Program-made: the position numbers and the translations under genes
The notes under the pieces: generated by a model
What the model saw: only the letters and a program-made list of their open reading frames with translations
Database searches by the model: none
Told to the model about the DNA's origin: nothing
Source: Amaranthus tricolor
Lineage: Eukaryota; Streptophyta; Magnoliopsida; Caryophyllales; Amaranthaceae
NCBI RefSeq assembly: GCF_026212465.1
Contig: NC_080052.1
Span: forward strand, 31,792,326-31,856,325
DNA length: 64,000 bases
Direction: 5' to 3'
In this document: positions 41,301-52,348 of the stretch, in pieces
Layout of the letters: every line of letters begins with the position of its first letter
How positions within the stretch are numbered: the first letter of the stretch is position 1

Positions 41301-41891
41301 TCAAAAGCATGTTCCTAACTATAATAAATTAATAATGCCATTAATTATGCTTTAGTTGGACGAAATAACCCATGTAAGACAATTTATGATATCAAGTACT
41401 ATTATACGCCTAATTTTCCTTTCCCTATGTATGATTGCACCATTCATTTCTATCATTTTCAATATTATTTGATTTTTTGCTCTATTTTGGTACCATCAGA
41501 GTATGCTTACACTCTCCGAGTCAATGAAAAGAGCGATACATACAGCTTTGGGGTCGTAATTTTGGAATTAGTGACCGGAAAACGACCTGTGGACCCGGAA
41601 TATGGGGAGAAGGATTTGGTGAAGTGGGTTTGTACAACCATGGACCAGAAGGGTGTGGACAGTGTTATTGACCCGAAACTCGATACTTGTTTCAAGGAAG
41701 AGATTTTAAAAGTCCTTAACATAGGTTTGCTATGTACTAGCCCTTTACCCATCAACCGTCCGTCCATGAGGCGGGTTGTGAAAACGCTGCATGAAGTGAG
41801 CGGCGAAAATTTGTTGAAATCTGGCAAGAGAGACGGAAAACTAACACCGTACTACTATGAAGACGCGTCCGATCAAGGAAGTGTAGCATAG
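38325..41891 (+). CDS. HSL1: LRR receptor-like kinase, HAESA/HSL1 clade (two exons)
   Basis: Exon 1 is 38325-40926 and exon 2 is 41500-41891. The 573-bp phase-1 intron has GTGAGT and ATCAG borders and interrupts the kinase at GYIAP/EYAYT. The joined product is 997 residues, the usual HAESA/HSL1 length. In order it has a signal peptide (about 1-22), an LRR N-cap with the CHWTGVSC motif, about twenty LRRs to residue 600, a transmembrane helix (about 622-647) and a kinase domain from about residue 680. The kinase shows GTGASGKVYK, the AVKK lysine, HRDVKSNN (an RD kinase) and DFG. The C-terminus (PYYYEDASDQGSVA) resembles Arabidopsis HSL1 more than HAESA. Family members at the plasma membrane bind IDA or CLE-type peptides with SERK co-receptors in organ abscission and stomatal control. 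All key residues look intact. HSL1 rather than HAESA or HSL2 is inference. Confidence 0.93.
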
Positions 41892-42810
41892 GGAATAATG
41901 GATTTGATGTAAGTGAGATCCTTTGATAAGAGTATGATCGGCGGTCATCTAATCATTCATAGAGGGTCTCATGATGATGATAATATGAGTGAGATCCTTT
42001 AAAAGAACAAAGAGTTTGAAAGGAAGCAAGTGATAAAAAGAATAGAGGTAGATTTTGGTAGTAGTATTAGTAAAGTATTTATGAGTATGTATTTGTACAC
42101 TGTAAATTTGTTTGACTAAATGAGAGTTTTTCTATCCAAAATTGATATGTAACCTGCACCAGTAGATCTGATGCAGAGTGCAGTGATGCAATTAAGTAAT
42201 TTTCTCTAAACAGTTGGGAATTTTAATGCAAGATGTGATATCTTACTGAGATATTTCCCTGCAATTTTCTCAGGTGACCCAGATAAGAAACTTATTTGTC
42301 CTTATTTACTGTTGTAGTTATATAATTAACTACCCTAAATTTGGGATCTTGGTGAACTCCAAATTCCATAACATGCCTAAAAATAAGTAGTGTAGTTAAA
42401 GAGTTTGTTTGCTACAAGAAATACTTTGTTATGAATTTATGATAAATTAGTAATAACGCTTAGATGATTCACTGTTTTCATCTTCTCATGTAATAGTTGA
42501 TATGGCCTCCTACTTAGGCCAATAGATCTTTATGAATTACTTCTATGTACAAGCAGTTGTACAGCTATGTCTACAAGGGTTTACTTGGATTGAAATTAAA
42601 CCATTTTAAAAGAGCGGAGCATAATAAAACAAACTACCGAAAGATGTATATTTGGATGTTTGGGCGGATTTCAAATATGATATTTTAGATTGGGTTAATT
42701 AAGATTCTTGTATGTACGTAAGTATCCTAACAACAATTTCTTTATTAAATGCGGGTTATTTCAAATTGAGATGAGTGATACTGGATTTTGATATGTCAGG
42801 TAAATTTCGA
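41892..42810. other. 3' UTR of the receptor kinase and intergenic DNA
   Basis: GTGAGATCCTTT occurs twice (about 41917 and 41989) in the likely 3' UTR. No other gene. Confidence 0.4.
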
Positions 42811-42931
42811 CACTTCTAGTACTAACACACCAACTTATACGCGCTATAATGAAATTAATCTGACTTGAGACAGTTCTAGTACTACCACACCAACTTATAC
42901 ACACTATAGTGAAAATTAATCTGACCTCAAA
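42811..42931 (+). repeat. Two-copy tandem repeat, about 60 bp
   Basis: CACTTCTAGTACTAACACAC and CAGTTCTAGTACTACCACAC start two adjoining copies; both continue through CAACTTATAC, CTATARTGAAA and TTAATCTGAC. Confidence 0.85.
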
Positions 42932-44498
42932 CAACTTGACTCGAAATCTGATTAAAGACTCTAATGAGTGTAGATTTATTAGGTAAATCAAGTTTTAGGA
43001 GTCATGGAATTGAAAGAATTTTTCATAATTTTTATTTTTTTAAAAATTAATGATATATACTGTGATGATTGATGGCATCAGCTTTAATTTGTAAGGTACC
43101 CTACATCTTCCTACCTTCTTAATGAAAATTATGGGTGTGTTGATGTGTGGTTGTATACTCTATTCTATATAGACTTGTTAGACAAAGTTGAATGCTAAAA
43201 GAATAGGATGGAACTCCACAATAAGGGGTGGTCCTGCTTATGAAAGATATAAATCATCATTGAGGTTGCTTGCTTCATTGTTGATTTCTTTATAAAAATT
43301 ATGAAGATTAGTGCAAAAGGCAAATGTCAACTACTTTGTGCTAAAGTGTTTACTGTTTAGGAATTTGTGTTGTTATTTTCACAATTTTAATCAAATAGAT
43401 CTTGTAACTTTTATAGAAAAGTAGATAGGGAATCTCAATTTATAATACTTTCTACTATTATAATCTAATCATTGTTTTGATTTTGCAGACATATCGATGT
43501 TTTAAGTACTCTAATTTTGTTTGGTTAAACGTTATAAAAAAATAATACTAATAAAATTTATATTGAGACGGATCAAATAAAATCTAATTTGATGACTTGA
43601 CTATGGTTTAATTAGAGAAAACAATTATAAAATAAGAGTGATTGAAAAATTTTACCAAAAGCACAAATAAGACATTGGATCAAGGGAGTAGAATTTAGCC
43701 CTTAAAGGCAGAAATTAGTAGGAGATATTTAGATCTTATCATATAAATAGGAGTGTACAATAAAAGTTTTGGATGTATGGAATTAAATTTTAATGTCAAG
43801 GTAAGAAGTAAAGATGCTAGATTTACTAAAACTAAATTATTTCAATGAGTTAGATATAATTTAATACTGCATCAGTCCTCTTAAAATTCTTACTGATAGT
43901 GATATTATAAGTATTAATCTTTATTATAATCCATAATAATCTCCAAAAATAGATTGATATTATCAATTTAAGTGATAATATTTTTATGGGTATTATATTT
44001 TGTGGCGTATAGAACATTCCCTTAGGCCATGTTAGTTTCCCTTTTGTCGAACTGAACTCATTTCAACGAATTGAGTCTTATTTAAATATAAGTAAATTTA
44101 ATTTTATCAGATATTATTTTTTTCACAAATTTACAAACTATCTAACTATAAGATATTTTTAAAATAAACTAAATAGTCTTACTAAATCAATAAAAGTATC
44201 ACTTTCATACTTAAAATGTTCAATTTAGTTATTTAATATTTAACCTATAATTTTAAATGTTAAAATATATACTTTGACATTAAAGCACTCAATTTAGTTG
44301 TTTGATAGAGCCGATTTTATGGACATATTTCTCTGTGAGACAGTCTCATACAAAAGTTACTCCATTATTTTTAGGTAATATGTATACCAAGTTGATTATA
44401 AATAACATCTTTGACATTATTAATAAGTATATTATATACATTCGAGGTTTAAATCCCACCTTAATAAGGATCTACTTAAGAGCATCCATGTAGTAATA
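42932..44498. other. Intergenic AT-rich DNA with decayed MITEs
   Basis: No gene. The stretch at about 43500-43690, ending GGATCAAGGGAGTAG, has a Stowaway-like right end. A GTGAGACAGTCTCATACAAA segment at 44333 is one half of the GAGACGGTCTC-type repeat. Confidence 0.4.
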
Positions 44499-45051
44499 CT
44501 AGTAGGCCTGTTAAACAGATCAGGTTGGGTTGGGTCAGGTTCGTGTTCAGGTCATATATAAACAGTTCAGAAAATCCTTGACCCAAACCCAACCCATTTA
44601 GTTAATTGGGTCGAAAATCACAACCTTGACCCGACCTACAAAAGATCAGGTTGACCTGATTTCGACCCACTTAACCCGTTTATAATTTTTTAGTTTTCGT
44701 TTTAAGGTTTTTAACGTTGATTAAATCTAATTTTTTTAGGCTTTAATTTTAACATCATGTTTTTTTGTTGTTTATTTTTTATTTACTATGAAAAATAAGA
44801 AAATATTAAATAAACTAAGTTTAGCTTATACTTGTTGATTTAACTCGAAATTAATACATTTAATTAAATGGGTGACACAGGCTTTTTTCAAGTTTAAAAT
44901 TTTGACCTGAACCTAACCCATTTAATAAACAGATCAGGTCGGGTCAATCCATTTAATTAATTGGGTCAAAAATCTCAACCCAAACCCACATATTTCAGAT
45001 TAGGTTCAGATCGAATTAGCAGGTCGGATTAACTTTTGTCGGCCCAACTAA
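44499..45051. mobile_element. Non-autonomous hAT-like element, 553 bp
   Basis: An 8-bp direct repeat TAGTAATA flanks the element (44491-44498 and 45052-45059). The ends are CTAGTAGGCCTG and the inverse of CGGCCCAACTAA. Subterminal regions on both sides are packed with GGGTCAGGTT/AACCTGACCC-type motifs in both orientations (for example CAGATCAGGTTGGG and AACAGATCAGGTCGGGTC). An 8-bp duplication and many short subterminal motifs fit hAT. No transposase frame. Confidence 0.7.
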
Positions 45052-45482
45052 TAGTAATAGCGTCCATATTTCCCATTTTAAATAAAACAAATCCCTATAG
45101 TCCGGACTTTGATGTACCAAAGGTGTAATGTTAAGGATTTTGTAAGATTACATTCATTGAATTAGCTGCTTCTTTCAAACACTAAATAATTCCATGTTTT
45201 CCCAAAATAAAGAAAGGAATAATTTGGCCAGTTTTAAAAAATTAAGAAGGTTGTTGATGATTTGCAAATTATACTGAACTATAAAAATGATACTTTATTT
45301 TTTAGACATCCTTTTAAATTGACGGACCTCTAAAAAGATTATACCAATCGTAAGAATTAATTTAGTACGGAGTGATAAGCCCATTATTATTTTTTGTAGA
45401 TTAGCATTCAAATTGTTAATTAGTTATGGTTATGAGAGTCGTCTCTAAGTACAAAACTTCAAAATAAAAAGATATTCACATA

Positions 45483-45612
45483 TTGTTATATGAGACGGTC
45501 TTATTAAGTGACGCATTTTATACATGAATTAAATAGTCCATCTAATATATGTTACGAGAATATAAACTCTTTGTTTGAGGCCGTCTCTCTGAGAGACGGT
45601 CTCTCACAAGAA
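45483..45612. mobile_element. Small element with GAGACGGTCTC-type ends
   Basis: The left end is ATATGAGACGGTCTTATTAA. The right end contains a doubled GAGGCCGTCTCTCTGAGAGA-CGGTCTCTCACAAG. The boundary is approximate because the right end has two overlapping inverse motifs. Confidence 0.45.
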
Positions 45613-45697
45613 TACCTCAAAGATATTCGCATCAATTGTATAAATTGAGCCCTTTAAGACATGGACTTACTACAATGTGTTATCAGCTTGTTTCGTG

Positions 45698-45823
45698 TGA
45701 GATTGTCTCACAATAAGACAAATCCATATAATTAGCCCACTTAGTTAATCAATCACTTTAAAATTATAAATGATTAATTTAACACAATAAATGTACAATA
45801 ATTTTATTATGAAACCGTCTCAT
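45698..45823. mobile_element. Small MITE with GAGACGGTCTC-type ends
   Basis: The left end GTGTGAGATTGTCTCACAAT and the inverse of the right end (ATGAGACGGTTTCATAATAA) agree at most positions. The interior contains ATATAATTAGCCCACTTAGT. Confidence 0.55.
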
Positions 45824-46860
45824 TCAAGAATTCGTGATGTGTTATTGTCAATATCATGTGTTTACAGCCGATGGTGATACTTAGTTAGGGGTGAATAGAA
45901 GGGCCCATTAATATCAATGTGATGCTCAGCCCAAATTCAGTTCCCAGTTTGCTACAACTATACTTTTGGGTCTTGAGATGTTGTGAATTGTTGATGTGAA
46001 GCTTAGCCCAAATCTAATTCCTAATATGCATGAGCTATTATTTTGGGCCCAAAGAAAGTCCCAAGGGATAAGATATATGCCATGTTCGTCCCAAGGCCAA
46101 AGGTAATTGTGCAGGTAGTTATTGCATGGCCTGTTTTTGAATATCTTAGGTAGCTGACTGCTTAGGGCCTTCCGAAATAACGGGCCTTATATATTGAATG
46201 GAGCTATTTAGGACTTTTTCGAGCAACACGTTTTAAGTGATTTATTTTTAAACTTTTTGTATATTTAAAGTAACATAATGTTACAATACATTTTGTCTTA
46301 AGTTATTTTTCTTAAAGTGAATTTTTTTTATCTTTTAATATTATGAAGGATGCCATTTTAAAAGATATTGCAAAAATAAATAGGACCTTCAAAATTTATG
46401 CTCCGCCCCTGAGTTGTTGTTAATAGTCTAAGTAGTTGTAGCTTTAAATCGTTATAGTTGTACAATTGTATGTTTTAGCTGTTAGATATTATTATATTAA
46501 TCATCAAATTTCTTATGTAAATTACTACTAACTATTAAATTAAGTAACTTTATTTTTTTGAGAGAAAAATTAACTTCATTTAACACTAAATTTATTTCAA
46601 TATAATTATAATGCTTATGTTTCTACTAACCTTAATTTAACATTGTTACTGTTTGTGGTTTCTAGATTCTTATACTAAATTTATTTTATTTTTATGCATA
46701 ACTTTTTTCAGTTAATTTTATTATTATTTAATAAAATAATATCTACCATATCTAAAATATTTAAGCTTTTAAGGTAGTATTACTAATAATCAAGTTAATA
46801 AATTATGATTGATTAAAATGGTATTAGAGTCTAGAAGATAGGCAATTTTTCTTTGTTTTA
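45824..46860. other. Intergenic DNA, no gene seen
   Basis: AGCCCAAAT/GGGCCC-containing DNA at about 45900-46060, then AT-rich DNA. No open frame or clear element. Confidence 0.4.
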
Positions 46861-46879
46861 GTCAATCTGCACAGCAGCC

Positions 46880-47118
46880 TTGGAGTTCTAATCTCAGCAT
46901 CAATCCATCCGGGTTCCCAGTTCCCACCATATAGATCACATTTCACACTCATACTCTTCATCTTCATCTTCAATTAGGCGTCATCTGCACCTTTCTTCAG
47001 GTAATTCCATTATTTTCATCTCCATTTTCGCATTGCTTTGTTTTTCATCACTAAAATTGTTCTACGATTAAACAATTCCCAATTCCCAATTTCCAATTTC
47101 ATTCAATTAGCCCAAAAA
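46880..47118 (+). promoter_or_regulatory. Leader of the NYN/C2H2 gene, possible small 5' UTR intron
   Basis: TTCTTCAG-GTAATTCC at 47000 could be a splice donor, and CAATTAG at about 47110 an acceptor just before ATG 47119. This would remove the in-frame ATG at 47038. It is inference from splice motifs only. Confidence 0.35.
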
Positions 47119-48336
47119 ATGAATTTCACACTCACCCCAAAATTACCATCTTCAGTCCTCTTTTCCTCTCCTGGTTCCCAAAATAAACCCCCATATTCAA
47201 TCTGTTTCCCTTCAAAAATACCCCAATTTAAACTCCTTACATCCTCTTTACATTGCAATTCAACCCATCAAACTAATTCTTTACCTTCAGACATTGATAT
47301 GGTACAAATAAACGAAGGTATCTTTGCACCAAAACAAACAAAGGTTGTTGTTTTATGGGATTTGGATAATAAGCCGCCTCGAGGACCACCGTACGAAGCC
47401 GCCATTGCCCTTAAAAGTCTTGCGTCTCTTTTCGGAGACGTTGTTGATTATTCTGCTTATGCTAATCGCCATGCGTTTTCTCATCTTCCTACTTGGGTCC
47501 TTGAGGAAAGGCGTGAAAGGAGACATTTGGATGTTCTTGAAAGAACTGGTAAAGTTACACCTTCGCAACCTTATGTTTGTAGTGTTTGTGGTAGGAAGTG
47601 TAAGACTAATTTGGATTTGAAGAAACATTTTAGACAATTACATGAAAGAGAGAGGCAAAAGAAGCTTAGTAGGATGAAACAATTGAAGGGTAAGAAGAGA
47701 CAGAGGTTTAAAGAGAGGTATTTGGATAAGAATTATAAGTTTGAAGAAGCTGCTAGAACTTTGATTACTCCTAAAGTTGGGTATGGGCTAGCTAGAGAGT
47801 TAAGGAGAGCTGGGGTTTATGTGAAGACAGTGGAGGATAAGCCACAAGCTGCGGATTGGGCTTTGAAGAGACAAATGATGCATTCTATGAGTAGAGGGAT
47901 TGATTGGTTGTTTTTAGTTTCGGATGATTCGGATTTTCGAGATATGTTGAGGAGGGCGAGGGAGGAGGCGAGTTTAGGGACTGTTGTTGTGGGGGATAGG
48001 AATGGGGTGTTAGGGAGGAATGCAGATTTGTGGGTTTCATGGAGTGGAGTGGAGAATGGAAAGGTGAGTGAGAAGGATTTGGTGCCTAATAGGGTGAATG
48101 TGGGTGATTGGGGTGATGATTGTTTGGAAAGGCAAGATGGGTTGTTTTCGATTTCAGAGTTTGATGAGGGGCTTGAGGGTGAGAGTGATTTGGATCATAT
48201 TGTGAATGAGGTTCTTCCAAGTGAGGAGTCTAATGTTGAGACTGGAAGATTCTCAGCTTTTTCCGAGGGCGAAGAAGATGATGAATGGTTGGATGATGAG
48301 GATGAGGATGATGATGACTATGAAGATGAATTTTAG
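47119..48336 (+). CDS. NYN-type nuclease domain protein with a C2H2 zinc finger, probably organelle-targeted
   Basis: The gene encodes 405 residues from ATG 47119. An upstream in-frame ATG at 47038 would add 27 residues; I prefer 47119 because the protein then opens MNFTLTPKLPSSVLFSSP, a Ser-rich, acid-poor leader like a plastid or mitochondrial transit peptide. Near residue 76 is VVLWDLDNKPP and near 265 is FLVSDDSDFRDML, the two acidic clusters of NYN (PIN-like) ribonuclease folds. Between them, at about residue 153, is a C2H2 finger (CSVCGRKCKTNLDLKKHFRQLH split by a basic loop), then a Lys/Arg-rich stretch. The last 30 residues are almost all Asp/Glu. NYN proteins usually cleave RNA, but no activity is shown here. 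Orthologues are usually annotated only as zinc-finger or putative endonuclease proteins. The frame is intact. Confidence 0.82.
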   Translation: MNFTLTPKLPSSVLFSSPGSQNKPPYSICFPSKIPQFKLLTSSLHCNSTHQTNSLPSDIDMVQINEGIFAPKQTKVVVLWDLDNKPPRGPPYEAAIALKSLASLFGDVVDYSAYANRHAFSHLPTWVLEERRERRHLDVLERTGKVTPSQPYVCSVCGRKCKTNLDLKKHFRQLHERERQKKLSRMKQLKGKKRQRFKERYLDKNYKFEEAARTLITPKVGYGLARELRRAGVYVKTVEDKPQAADWALKRQMMHSMSRGIDWLFLVSDDSDFRDMLRRAREEASLGTVVVGDRNGVLGRNADLWVSWSGVENGKVSEKDLVPNRVNVGDWGDDCLERQDGLFSISEFDEGLEGESDLDHIVNEVLPSEESNVETGRFSAFSEGEEDDEWLDDEDEDDDDYEDEF

Positions 48337-48779
48337 GAAGAAGATACATGATGGTAGTTGTGATGATCTTTTTAGCTGCCGGTTACTTGTTTGAATAGTT
48401 AAAAACAAATCATGTGGCCATTGAAGGTGGATTTCTCTTACTGGTGTCCCAAATCCAACGTGTTCCTTTTGGAGATTATATTATGTGTGTTGATTTTGGG
48501 ACTTATAGAGTGGAATATTCGAATTCAAACGAGAAGTTACCAATATCAGGCATCAAAGAAAGGTTGTGCAGGACGTGAGGTTTGTATCACTGAACAGCAG
48601 CATTTACTTATCCATGTGGTATCATGTTTGGCATGTTTATCCTGGAATGACTAGCTTAGAGCTCACTTATTATAGAAAAACTTCAGGAAAGCTTTTCCCT
48701 TTGTGTTTGTGCATTTTGTATATGACAAACAAATTGTTGTAGGTGTTATGGTTTTTTTTTTTAATCCTAATTCCTAATT

Positions 48780-48785
48780 AATAAA
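48780..48785 (+). terminator. Possible polyadenylation signal
   Basis: AATAAA lies 440 bp downstream of the NYN/C2H2 stop, following a T-rich run. It is plausible as the 3' processing signal of that gene. Confidence 0.4.
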
Positions 48786-49204
48786 GTTTATATAATAATG
48801 GTTTCAATCAATGTTATGTGGTTATTGTAAGGATATGTCTATAACCTCCTCCAATCCGAATGTCTACAACCTCCTCCACAATTTTCATACTGCAGAAAAA
48901 CTGAATTGGCAAAAGTTGGTGGGAGTCATTGTAAGGATATGCATTCACAATTTGTTTGGTGTGAAATACTTTATGCAACACTTATGAAATTGTGTATATC
49001 AATGTCTTGGATTGCCTGCTGATTTGTTAAAATTTTGTGCATTTGTAGAGCTACGATCTATGTGTGTTAATCGTCTGAATAGTTGATTCCATACTCGGAT
49101 CGTAAAACTCATCAACTACCTCCCCTACTAATTTGACTTAATAAACTAACCTATTTTGAATCAAATTAAATGGGATCCTATAATTCTAAAATTAACAAAA
49201 TTAA
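48786..49204. other. Intergenic DNA
   Basis: A short local duplication of ATAACCTCCTCCA/ACAACCTCCTCCAC occurs at about 48841-48878. Nothing else is supported. Confidence 0.4.
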
Positions 49205-49563
49205 TTAGATCTTAAAGAATGGATGGTTAAGAGCTTGTTCGGCTGTTAATCTCAAATTAGGTTCATATCGAAGGAGACCTTGCAATAGATCAATTAAATA
49301 ATCTTCAACATATTGCAGCACTATGTCCGAAAGCTTTGGAAGTTTCTCAAAAGCATTCCTTACAAGTTACAACCCATTCTTTCATTCATTTTATCCACTT
49401 CTTTGATCAACAGAATTGGGCCTAAAACCCGATCCATCATTGCCAAGTGATCCAGATCATCACTGAGATAAAAAACCCTTTCTCCAGAGCATAATTCAGC
49501 TAAAATACAACCAACACTCCATAAATCACATGGAGAACTCCATAATTCATCTAATTTAAAAGT
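49205..49563 (-). pseudogene. C-terminal fragment of a LAMMER (CLK/AFC) protein kinase
   Basis: On the minus strand, from about 49555 downward, the sequence reads ELWSSPCDLWSVGCILAELC and continues to HLAMMDRVLGP. This is kinase subdomain IX onward, as in plant AFC1-3 (substitute W-S-x-P-C-D-x-W-S-V-G-C, HLAMMERVLGP). The frame stops near 49363. After a frame change and loss of about 30 residues it resumes as LPKLSDIVLQ and LIDLLQGLLRYEP, ending NHPFFKI at the TAA at 49205-49207. The N-terminal lobe and catalytic loop are absent. ATTAG just before the first recognisable residues looks like an intron acceptor, so this is a decayed genomic fragment rather than a processed copy. AFC kinases phosphorylate SR splicing factors; this piece cannot. 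Confidence 0.85.
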
Positions 49564-49573
49564 AGTTTTTAAT

Positions 49574-50253
49574 CTAGGTTGCACTAAAACGGACACGGAT
49601 ACGACACGGGTACGGGAAAACGCCAACTTAAAAATAGCGGACACGGGATCACGAAAATGATAATATAATAAATATATCAAATTAAAGATAATTTTACAAT
49701 CTTTCATTTGATATATGTAAATAAACACTTTAAAAACATAAAACACATAAAATGCAAATAAGTATCAAATAAACAACATGAGTATTTAAAAATAGTCATA
49801 TACAAACCAAATCAAAGAAAACCAAATCGAAGTTTCGAACAACCCACAGGGCAGCAGCAGTTTTTGTCTGTGATGGAGGAGCAGCCGGCGGTGGCATGGT
49901 GCGGGAGTGCGGTAGCGACAGAAGAGGTGGAGGAAGAGTTGTGTAGAGTTTTTAGGGTTAGAGTGAAAGAGAGTTAAGAGTGAGCAAGAGAGGGAATTGA
50001 GAGGGAATTCGAGTGTTCTCAAACTCTGCTTCTGTTTTCAATTTTTTCATTTAATTTTTTTTAAAAAAAAAACGTTTCCTTGACTCCTTGCTGTGTCCCT
50101 TTTGTGTCCTTACGGTGTCCCTACCGTGTCCTTTGCCGTGTCCGGAAAAATATTAAAATATTGGACACTTCATTTGCGTGTCGGACATGGAATTTCGCGT
50201 GTCCGTATCCGACACGCGACACGCAGGTTCAGTGACGTGTCCTTGTATTCCAG
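49574..50253. mobile_element. TIR element of 680 bp with GACACG-rich ends
   Basis: The direct repeat TTTTTAAT (8 bp; AGTTTTTAAT if extended to 10) flanks the element at 49566-49573 and 50254-50261. The ends are CTAGGTTGCACTAAAACGGA and the inverse-like CTGGAATACAAGGACACGTC. Both sides are full of GACACG, GTGTCC and CGGATACG motifs. Duplication length fits hAT (8) or Mutator (9-10). The middle (about 49840-50030) is markedly GC-richer. On the minus strand it resembles a gene leader followed by an ATG at 49897 and about 33 codons starting MPPPAAPPSQTKTAAALWVV. This may be the 5' part of the element's own lost transposase gene or a captured host exon. Confidence 0.75.
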
Positions 50254-50261
50254 TTTTTAAT

Positions 50262-52340
50262 TTGATTATTAATTTTTTTAAAAAATAAATTAATTATGCT
50301 ACTTGTATGGATCTATCTCATAGTGAGACTCTCATACAAGACCGTTGTAATTTAACACACTAAATATGGACCGGCTTAATAGAAGATATCTTTTTATAAT
50401 ATTGTCTCATACTCTCATTTAAGAGTTTTGTAAAAGATTTTTCAATACATATATCACAAATTCTCATTTGAGAACACTTTTATGAGTCAGCCTAATACTT
50501 AAAAAGTTAAAATTAAAAAAACGGAAAAAAAATAAAATCATATATGGCGCCTTCATCTTTCTTTTTCTATCAGTTTATTTTAATATTCATTTTACTTTCA
50601 TTGTTCATATTTTTTTCCTGATGCCTTTTTTTAACGAAAATTATCAATAATACCTTTAAACTTTTACACTTTATTAATTGTAACCTTAAATTAACACTCT
50701 AATAAGAAATGCAATTTAATAGAGGGACATAGGAAGTACTAAGCAATGCAAAATTCAAAGTGCGATAGTTTACGTCAACGCGCTGGATTTTTTCCAGCTA
50801 AGGAAAACCCTTGACAATGAAATTATGCTAAAACCCTAATTCAGCCTTGCACGTTAAAGTTTAACTGATTAAGCTTAGGAACTTATCTTGCAAGCTTCTT
50901 TCGTTATGAAACTTCCCCAAGAAGCTGAAGACATGGGTGATGGGCCCCTCACGTCCACTACATGTCGGCCGAATTAAAGTTTAATTAAATTTTCTTCAAC
51001 GAGCGAGTATTAATCCGTTGAAAATAAAAAGAAAAAGCTAACCGGGTTCGATCTATCATGCAACTTGGTCAATTTAACTGGATATTTGGATCAGATCGGA
51101 GTATAATTGTATTGGAATTTAGAAAAATGAATATGATCAATTTAAAGGAGTGATGTAACTTATGTATAAAAACAAAGGAGCTTCAACATATCTTTTTTTT
51201 TAACGTAGAACAACTTAAATGTGAGTAATGTTGGATAATTTAATACTTCCCTCACATGTGAATATTCATAAAATCTCTCCACATGTGAATATCCTTAAAA
51301 ATTTAGCCCACTAGAAATGTTATAAATTCTATTGGGAGTAAACATTTAATTTAAGGCCCCTTAACCAGTGGTAAGATTTAATACCCAATTATAAAGACCC
51401 AACAACATAACAAGCTCTAAAATCATGATACAATTTAGAAAATAGGTTTGGACAACCCAAAAGGAGAAGAAGCAGTAACTCACGTACAAATACAAAGAAA
51501 TTTTACTATTAAAACGCATTAGTAGTAGTAGGAGTTACTTTTCAAGTTTATAAAGTGGCATATTCTCTTCTCTTTCTCTGATATGGTACAACTCACATGT
51601 GGTAATGATACAACTCCTTATCTTTACATAACCTATCTTTTTGGAATTAAAATTACATGCACGCATTCCTCCTTGCCTTTTCATTTGAGGGGACAAGGAT
51701 ATGATCTGTCGCTATACCCTCCTCCCCTCGGTCCCTGACCTGTGCAGGATATTGGGTTGATGACTCTGACTCAATAATATAAAATCTAAATTTGCATGGT
51801 GTTTAATATAAATACAACAATAATGTCAGAGTCTTGATTAATAAGACTCAAAATAATGCGGCAAAAAATATTAAAAGTGAATCCTAATTCACTAACTCTT
51901 TAATTATATTATATTATCATTTATTTTTGGTTACGGTGTAGGCTAAGGAGGAAGTCAAGGAGAATCAAACCTAAACCTCGCTTGAAAAACTTGGTATTTA
52001 GTTATTTACCGACAAGGTGCACTCTCAATTCAATAACAGTTAAACTATTAGAGCTCTGATAGAAAATATTTACATAACTCCAATATATTAAAACTATATT
52101 ATTTTCTATATATGATGGAACTCTAAACTAATATACTTAATCATAGCTCTAATAGATCCAAAAGTCCATCCCTATAACTCGATCGCTACAATTGCTTAGT
52201 TTTATCTAATATGTAGGGCATATTATTTACACTAGAACATGATTTGTTTTTAGTGTAATATATTTAGCAGAATTTAAATTAAATGTTGCTAATTAAAATT
52301 TCTACTAATATATATAGAGGATTTGGTGACATTTATTACA
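50262..52340. other. Intergenic DNA with small repeats
   Basis: No gene. The stretch at about 50319-50425 holds half-sites of the GAGACGGTCTC-type repeat (TCTCATAGTGAGACTCTCAT and TGTCTCATACTCTCAT). A segment at about 51690-51775 (CCCTCCTCCCCTCGGTCCCT then GCAGGATATTGGGTTGATGA) resembles a plant SINE 3' end, without a recognisable head. Confidence 0.4.
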
Positions 52341-52348
52341 CTTTTTAG

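Noticed and set aside
47038..47118. 27-residue N-terminal extension of the NYN/C2H2 protein
   Set aside because: It overlaps a likely 5' UTR intron and hides the transit-peptide-like start at 47119. Left open as an alternative.
49786..50022. 78-codon minus-strand frame in the 680-bp element
   Set aside because: Ser/Leu/His-rich and without a recognisable domain; it overlaps a leader-like region, and the more gene-like reading starts at 49897 in another frame.
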